A stretch of DNA of 64,000 nt, from positions 24,254,199 through 24,318,198 of the forward strand of contig OX243816.1 in NCBI GenBank assembly GCA_945859605.1. Direction: 5' to 3'. Numbering within the stretch: position 1 is the stretch's first letter; each line of letters starts with the position of its first letter. The notes under the pieces are model-generated. The model did no database searches, was not told the DNA's origin, and saw nothing but the letters and a program-made list of their open reading frames with translations. Both the position numbers and the translations under genes were made by a program. This document shows, piece after piece, positions 60,601 through 64,000 of the stretch. Origin of the DNA: Lumbricus rubellus (taxonomy: Eukaryota > Annelida > Clitellata > Crassiclitellata > Lumbricidae).

Positions 60601-61603
60601 CAGGGTGGGCCAATAGGAATGCAACAACTTTGACGCCTTATAACTTGAACAATTTGTATCCAAACACTGTGATCAATATACTAAATTGAAGGTAATTATC
60701 CATTCTACTACTGTGTAAAATCTTGCGCTGATATACGGCACCGTTTAAATAAAAAATTCGGTGCGGCGCACACCTCTCAATTTTGAATGTAAATAATGAA
60801 CATCATGGCGCCGCTCACGGAAGAGGATAGAATTTTAATCAGAATTTTAAGAGTAGAAAAAGAATACAATGCACATCAGATGTTGATAGAATTTCCTTCT
60901 AGAAAATGGGATAAATATGCTCTACATCGATTGATTAAACAAATTGATGCCACGGGAACGTCTAACAGCCGCAACTGGTCGCAAATGTTCTGCCAGCACA
61001 GCGCATCGTTCACGTCATACGGTTGCTAGATTTGAACGCTAACGTACCAGAGTTTATTGAATTTGAACCGGAGAACTGGCCACCGAACAATCCGGATTTA
61101 AACCCGGTTGACTATTCGATCTGGGGTTGTCTTCAGCAACTGGTCTATCGTGAACCGATACGTGATGTTGAACATTTGAAAGAAGTGATTCTTTGCTGCT
61201 GGGCTAAATAACCTAAGCATTGGTGGACTCAGCCATCGATCAGTGGTCGTCTCGTGTTCATGCTGTCATTAAAGCACGTGGTGGACATATTGAATATTTG
61301 TTTGACTGATTCACTCAAGATATGAATTGTTATTCATTGTTAGAACTAGTGATTGTTTAGAATTGAGTCATTGACATATTCAGTTTAAGACTTTTGGTTT
61401 TTTTCTTGCAGTTTCATGGCAAATAAGGGACATCGAACATTAATAGCATTATCTCAAAAAGTCGTAATAGTATCGTTTAGATATTTTGCAGAATGATACA
61501 CTGGATAATTATGTTCAATCTGATATATAGGTCAAGACGCTCAGATAGAAATTGTTCAAGTTATAAGGCGCCAAAATTGTTGCATTCCTATTGGCCCACC
61601 CTG
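60601..61603. mobile_element. Tc1/mariner element, 1.0 kb, TA TSD
   Basis: CAGGGTGGGCCAATAGGAAT is inverted at the right (ATTCCTATTGGCCCACCCTG). The arms match for about 54 bp. TA flanks both sides (60599-60600, 61604-61605). The interior carries a broken transposase gene. Confidence 0.94.
60796..61309 (+). pseudogene. Mariner-like transposase, internally deleted
   Basis: The N-terminal frame (60796-61029) has MAPLTEEDRILIRILRVEKE and a helix-turn-helix-like region (YALHRLIKQIDATG). A deletion near 60980-61020 removes the first two catalytic Asp blocks. The next frame (61023-61211) has NWPPNNPDLNPVDYSIWG with the last catalytic Asp. A frameshift near 61210 leads to ALVDSAIDQWSSRVHAVIKA and RGGHIEYLFD with a stop at 61309. 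About half the usual 340 codons are missing, so it cannot act. Confidence 0.9.
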
Positions 61604-61760
61604 TACAAACCTGCGCCTATATTAACGGAACGTTTTGCTGCAATTTTGAAAAGAATCGGTCCAGGACTTACCAAGATCCTTTATGAGGAAGATTCGTGCG
61701 AACGCCGTTACATTTTTATATATATAGATATAAGATATATATATCTTCGTTTGTTATCAA

Positions 61761-62480
61761 TTGGTATGACAAGGCAGACAAAATACAAGCAGACAATCTG
61801 AAGGAAGAGCTTAAATGTAGGCTATGCTGATGAACTGTTGTTGCAGCAGAATTTGCAGAGTAGTTAGATGTTAGACCTATTTGCAGAATGCTTATAATTG
61901 ATGTTATTCGCTATATTTCTTTCTTTTAGATACGATCTTAGGTATTTGTTTCATCCCTTAACGTTACATTACCATCCAGAAAAACATGTAAAAAACGTTA
62001 CAATTTATTTACGATTATATGATTATATTATATGATTATATTATATTATTATTATATTATGTCTGCATATCACACAGGTGATATGTCAACATGAACGACT
62101 TGTTCCGTCCGGTCCGGCTGTCTGATTCTGTTAATCGGACTGCTGTCTCCACTTAGATACATGTAGCCAGCCATATTAAGCCTATAGAATATTCATACAG
62201 GTAGAAAAATGATGATATAACTGGAAAAACATAAGTCCCTTTATGGGCCCAAGAAACAGCACTCCAACTGTGTTAGTTGCTTGCAATTATTTACTGGACA
62301 CCATCATGTCCGATAATGTCTAAAATTTCTGACCGGACAGATTGAGTAAATACCAGACTGTCCGGTTCAATACCGGACACCTGGCAACCCTATCTAAACA
62401 AAAATGAGATCCACTTGATTTGCATAAAAATGTTTGCAACCACTTAGTAAATTCATTGTCAAACTAAATTCCCCTTAATA
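61761..62480. other. No gene; TTATAT-rich stretch
   Basis: ATTATATGATTATATTATAT-type sequence at 62010-62060. CCGTCCGGTCCGGCTGTC (62106-62123) may be the relic of a TIR element. Nothing codes. Confidence 0.5.
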
Positions 62481-62488
62481 CTAACATT

Positions 62489-63286
62489 GGTTCCATGAAA
62501 AAATGTCGCAGTGACAATATGTCGCAAGACAAAATGTCGCAGTGACAATGTGTCGCAAGACAAAATGCCGCAGTGACAATATGTCGCAAGACAAAATGTC
62601 GCAGTGACAATATGTCGCAAGACAAAATGTCGCCAACAAAATGACACAAACGTAAACGAGTAAATAAATACTAGGTTATTTTAATAATGGACTATTTTAA
62701 AAAAAACAATCGAATGAACTGGTTAATAGATGTGCCAACTCAAAGTGTCAATGAAGAAAGCCAAAAAAACCTCATAAATACAAATCTACAAAGTGTGCAA
62801 ACAAACTCTCAATACATGATGTTACTACAGAGCTACAGTGATATTAATATTAAATCTTTTATTGTCTCTGAAAATCTCGATGAATAATGCTAATCGAGCA
62901 TTCAAACAGTTCATACAACATTGATATTAAGAATTCTTGCGATGTCTCCCAAATATTGAATGGAATCTCTGTTTCTTTTCTCTTTGATGTCCATTGATCC
63001 TTTGTACTGCTGTGTACTTTCTACAAACTTTGTCTCAGATGCATCCTATTTTATCCTGGTCTACTACCATGCTCAATTTCCTCGTATAGGTATGTACTTC
63101 AAACTTCGGATAGATTGAAGCCATTATTTTATTCTACGCACTACACTCTTAGTCCACGAAATTTGTCCATGACATCCACGACATTTTGTCGGCGACGTTT
63201 TGTCCTGCGACATATTGTCACTGAGACATTTTGTCGCCGACAAAATGTCGCCGACAATTTGTCTTACGACATTTTGTCAGGTTATC
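62489..63286. mobile_element. Iterated-end element C, GACAAAATGTCGC modules, about 800 bp
   Basis: Four tandem CAGTGACAATATGTCGCAAG / ACAAAATGTCG units (about 31 bp) fill 62502-62635. Their inverse fills 63165-63280. The proposed ends are GGTTCCATGAAAAAATG and, inverted, GATAACCTGACAAAATG. The flanks CTAACATT and CTAGCATT match at 7 of 8 (62481-62488, 63287-63294). The interior (62650-63160) has a 66-codon frame of no known similarity. Confidence 0.72.
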
Positions 63287-63391
63287 CTAGCATTAGGATG
63301 GAAGAATGGGTTAAGACAACTTGCTATTTAATAAATGATCTTTTCTGAATATCAGTTTAAAGTTCTCTGACCTAAGCATGTCACCAATATA

Positions 63392-63796
63392 CACTGTGTC
63401 CCAATAAATCGAGACCCCTTTTTATAATGTGAATAAAACAGGCAAATCTTAATCGATTTTCAAAATTTTAAAACTGTTTTTATCCTGAGATAATTATCTT
63501 ACATTGATTCAAATATGAAGTTTCTGGCATGAATATTGACGTCACAATTACGTCATTTGCATCAGAGAATTCATATGTTAAGTACCGAACACAACTTTTT
63601 CGGTACTTAACATATGAATTCTCTGATGCAAATGACGTAATTTTGACGTCAATATTCATGCCAGAAACTTCATATTTGAATCAATGTAAGATAATTATCT
63701 CAGGATAAAAACAGTTTTAAAATGTTGAAAATCGATTAAGATTTGCCTGTGTTATTCACATTATAAAAAGGGGTCTCGATTTATTGGGACACAGTG
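63392..63796. mobile_element. Nearly perfect palindromic mariner-type MITE, 405 bp
   Basis: The two halves are inverse copies, starting CACTGTGTCCCAATAAATCG and meeting near 63594. Only a few differences separate them over 200 bp. TA flanks both ends. There is no loop to speak of and no gene. Confidence 0.95.
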
Positions 63797-64000
63797 TAGT
63801 TTCAATGGGAAAAAATCAGAAACATACAGACAACACTTCCTTAAGTTGTTTGACCTTCTGTTCCAGACAGCCCCTTTCAGTTGCCAGGTCTTCACTTAAC
63901 TTCTGCATCTTCTTTTTTTCTTCGTCTTTGGCTTAATAGATACACAGAAATCAACAATCTGCTGTGACCTGATACAAGCAATTTTATATTGAAAGAGATT
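63797..64000. other. No recognisable feature
   Basis: CTTCTGTTCCAGACAGCCCC and a TTCTTTTTTTCTTCG stretch; nothing supported. Confidence 0.4.

Larger units (their letters stand above)
59873..61760. repeat. Dispersed repeat with C/T tract, split by a mariner element
   Basis: It begins AACTAGCTGAACCCGGCCAC and GCGTTGCTGTGGCAGAAAAG, with a pyrimidine tract at 59928-60180. A 55-bp direct repeat (AGAAATAACTTTCACTTCGA...) lies at 60346 and 60408. After the mariner insertion it resumes with CGTGCGAACGCCGTTACATT and ends in ATATATAGATAT. A relative head lies at 2490. The superfamily is not assigned. Arg/Gly/Glu-rich open frames over the tract are artefacts. Confidence 0.65.

Noticed and set aside
62489..63286. 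CRISPR-like array of GACAAAATGTCGC repeats
   Set aside because: The units are contiguous tandem repeats without unique spacers and are mirrored at the other end; this is a eukaryotic TIR element.
1..64000. Retroviral or viral gene remnants
   Set aside because: No gag, protease, integrase or envelope signatures and no LTR pairs were seen; the RT pieces are all of non-LTR type.

Overview
Eukaryotic nuclear DNA, AT-rich, with long introns, GT-AG splice sites, polyadenylation signals and a dense load of transposable elements. There are no bacterial or organellar signatures. The repeats (L2/CR1-like LINEs with hairpin and GAAT-type tails, tRNA-derived SINEs, many hAT-like and mariner-like elements, frequent AGGCCTA words) suggest a marine invertebrate, perhaps a deuterostome such as an echinoderm or hemichordate. 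That placement is inference.

The window holds one host gene that I can support: a plus-strand PPAN (Peter Pan/SSF1, Brix-domain ribosome-biogenesis factor) gene in ten coding exons from 5838 to 49057. It gives 1,320 nt of coding sequence (439 codons plus stop) spread over about 43 kb. Exon 1 codes for only six residues. All ten exons join in phase, and the product aligns with PPAN from the N-terminal basic stretch through the Brix domain to the lysine-rich tail. Intron 8 is about 18.6 kb.

Almost everything else is mobile DNA, much of it datable by nesting. Upstream of the gene (1-5560) are L2/CR1-like LINE remnants on both strands. Intron 1 holds a terminal-inverted-repeat (TIR) element with a telomere-like array, a SINE and a complete hAT-like element with a decayed transposase gene. 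Intron 3 holds a mariner-type element, a 5'-truncated LINE with target-site duplications (TSDs) and a fold-back complex. Intron 8 holds one L2-like LINE fragment broken into four pieces by serial insertions (35470-46045), a hAT-like element with an internal minisatellite (32706-34409), and a hAT-like element that carries the end of the transposase type seen in intron 1 (46779-48439).

Downstream of the gene (49088-64000) are a triple-nested hAT complex (54284-57941), a mariner with a broken transposase gene (60601-61603), a nearly perfect 405-bp palindromic mariner-type MITE (63392-63796), and elements with iterated terminal modules.

The most unusual signal is a set of short DNA transposons (35649-36602, 37061-39228, 58321-58752, 62489-63286). 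They share GGTNNCC-like ends, apparent 8-bp TSDs, and terminal regions built from repeated GACAA(A)AT-type modules. They may be one previously unclassified group. A second lead is that an uncharacterised protein family found here lies inside two TIR/TSD-bounded elements, which suggests it is a hAT-related transposase.
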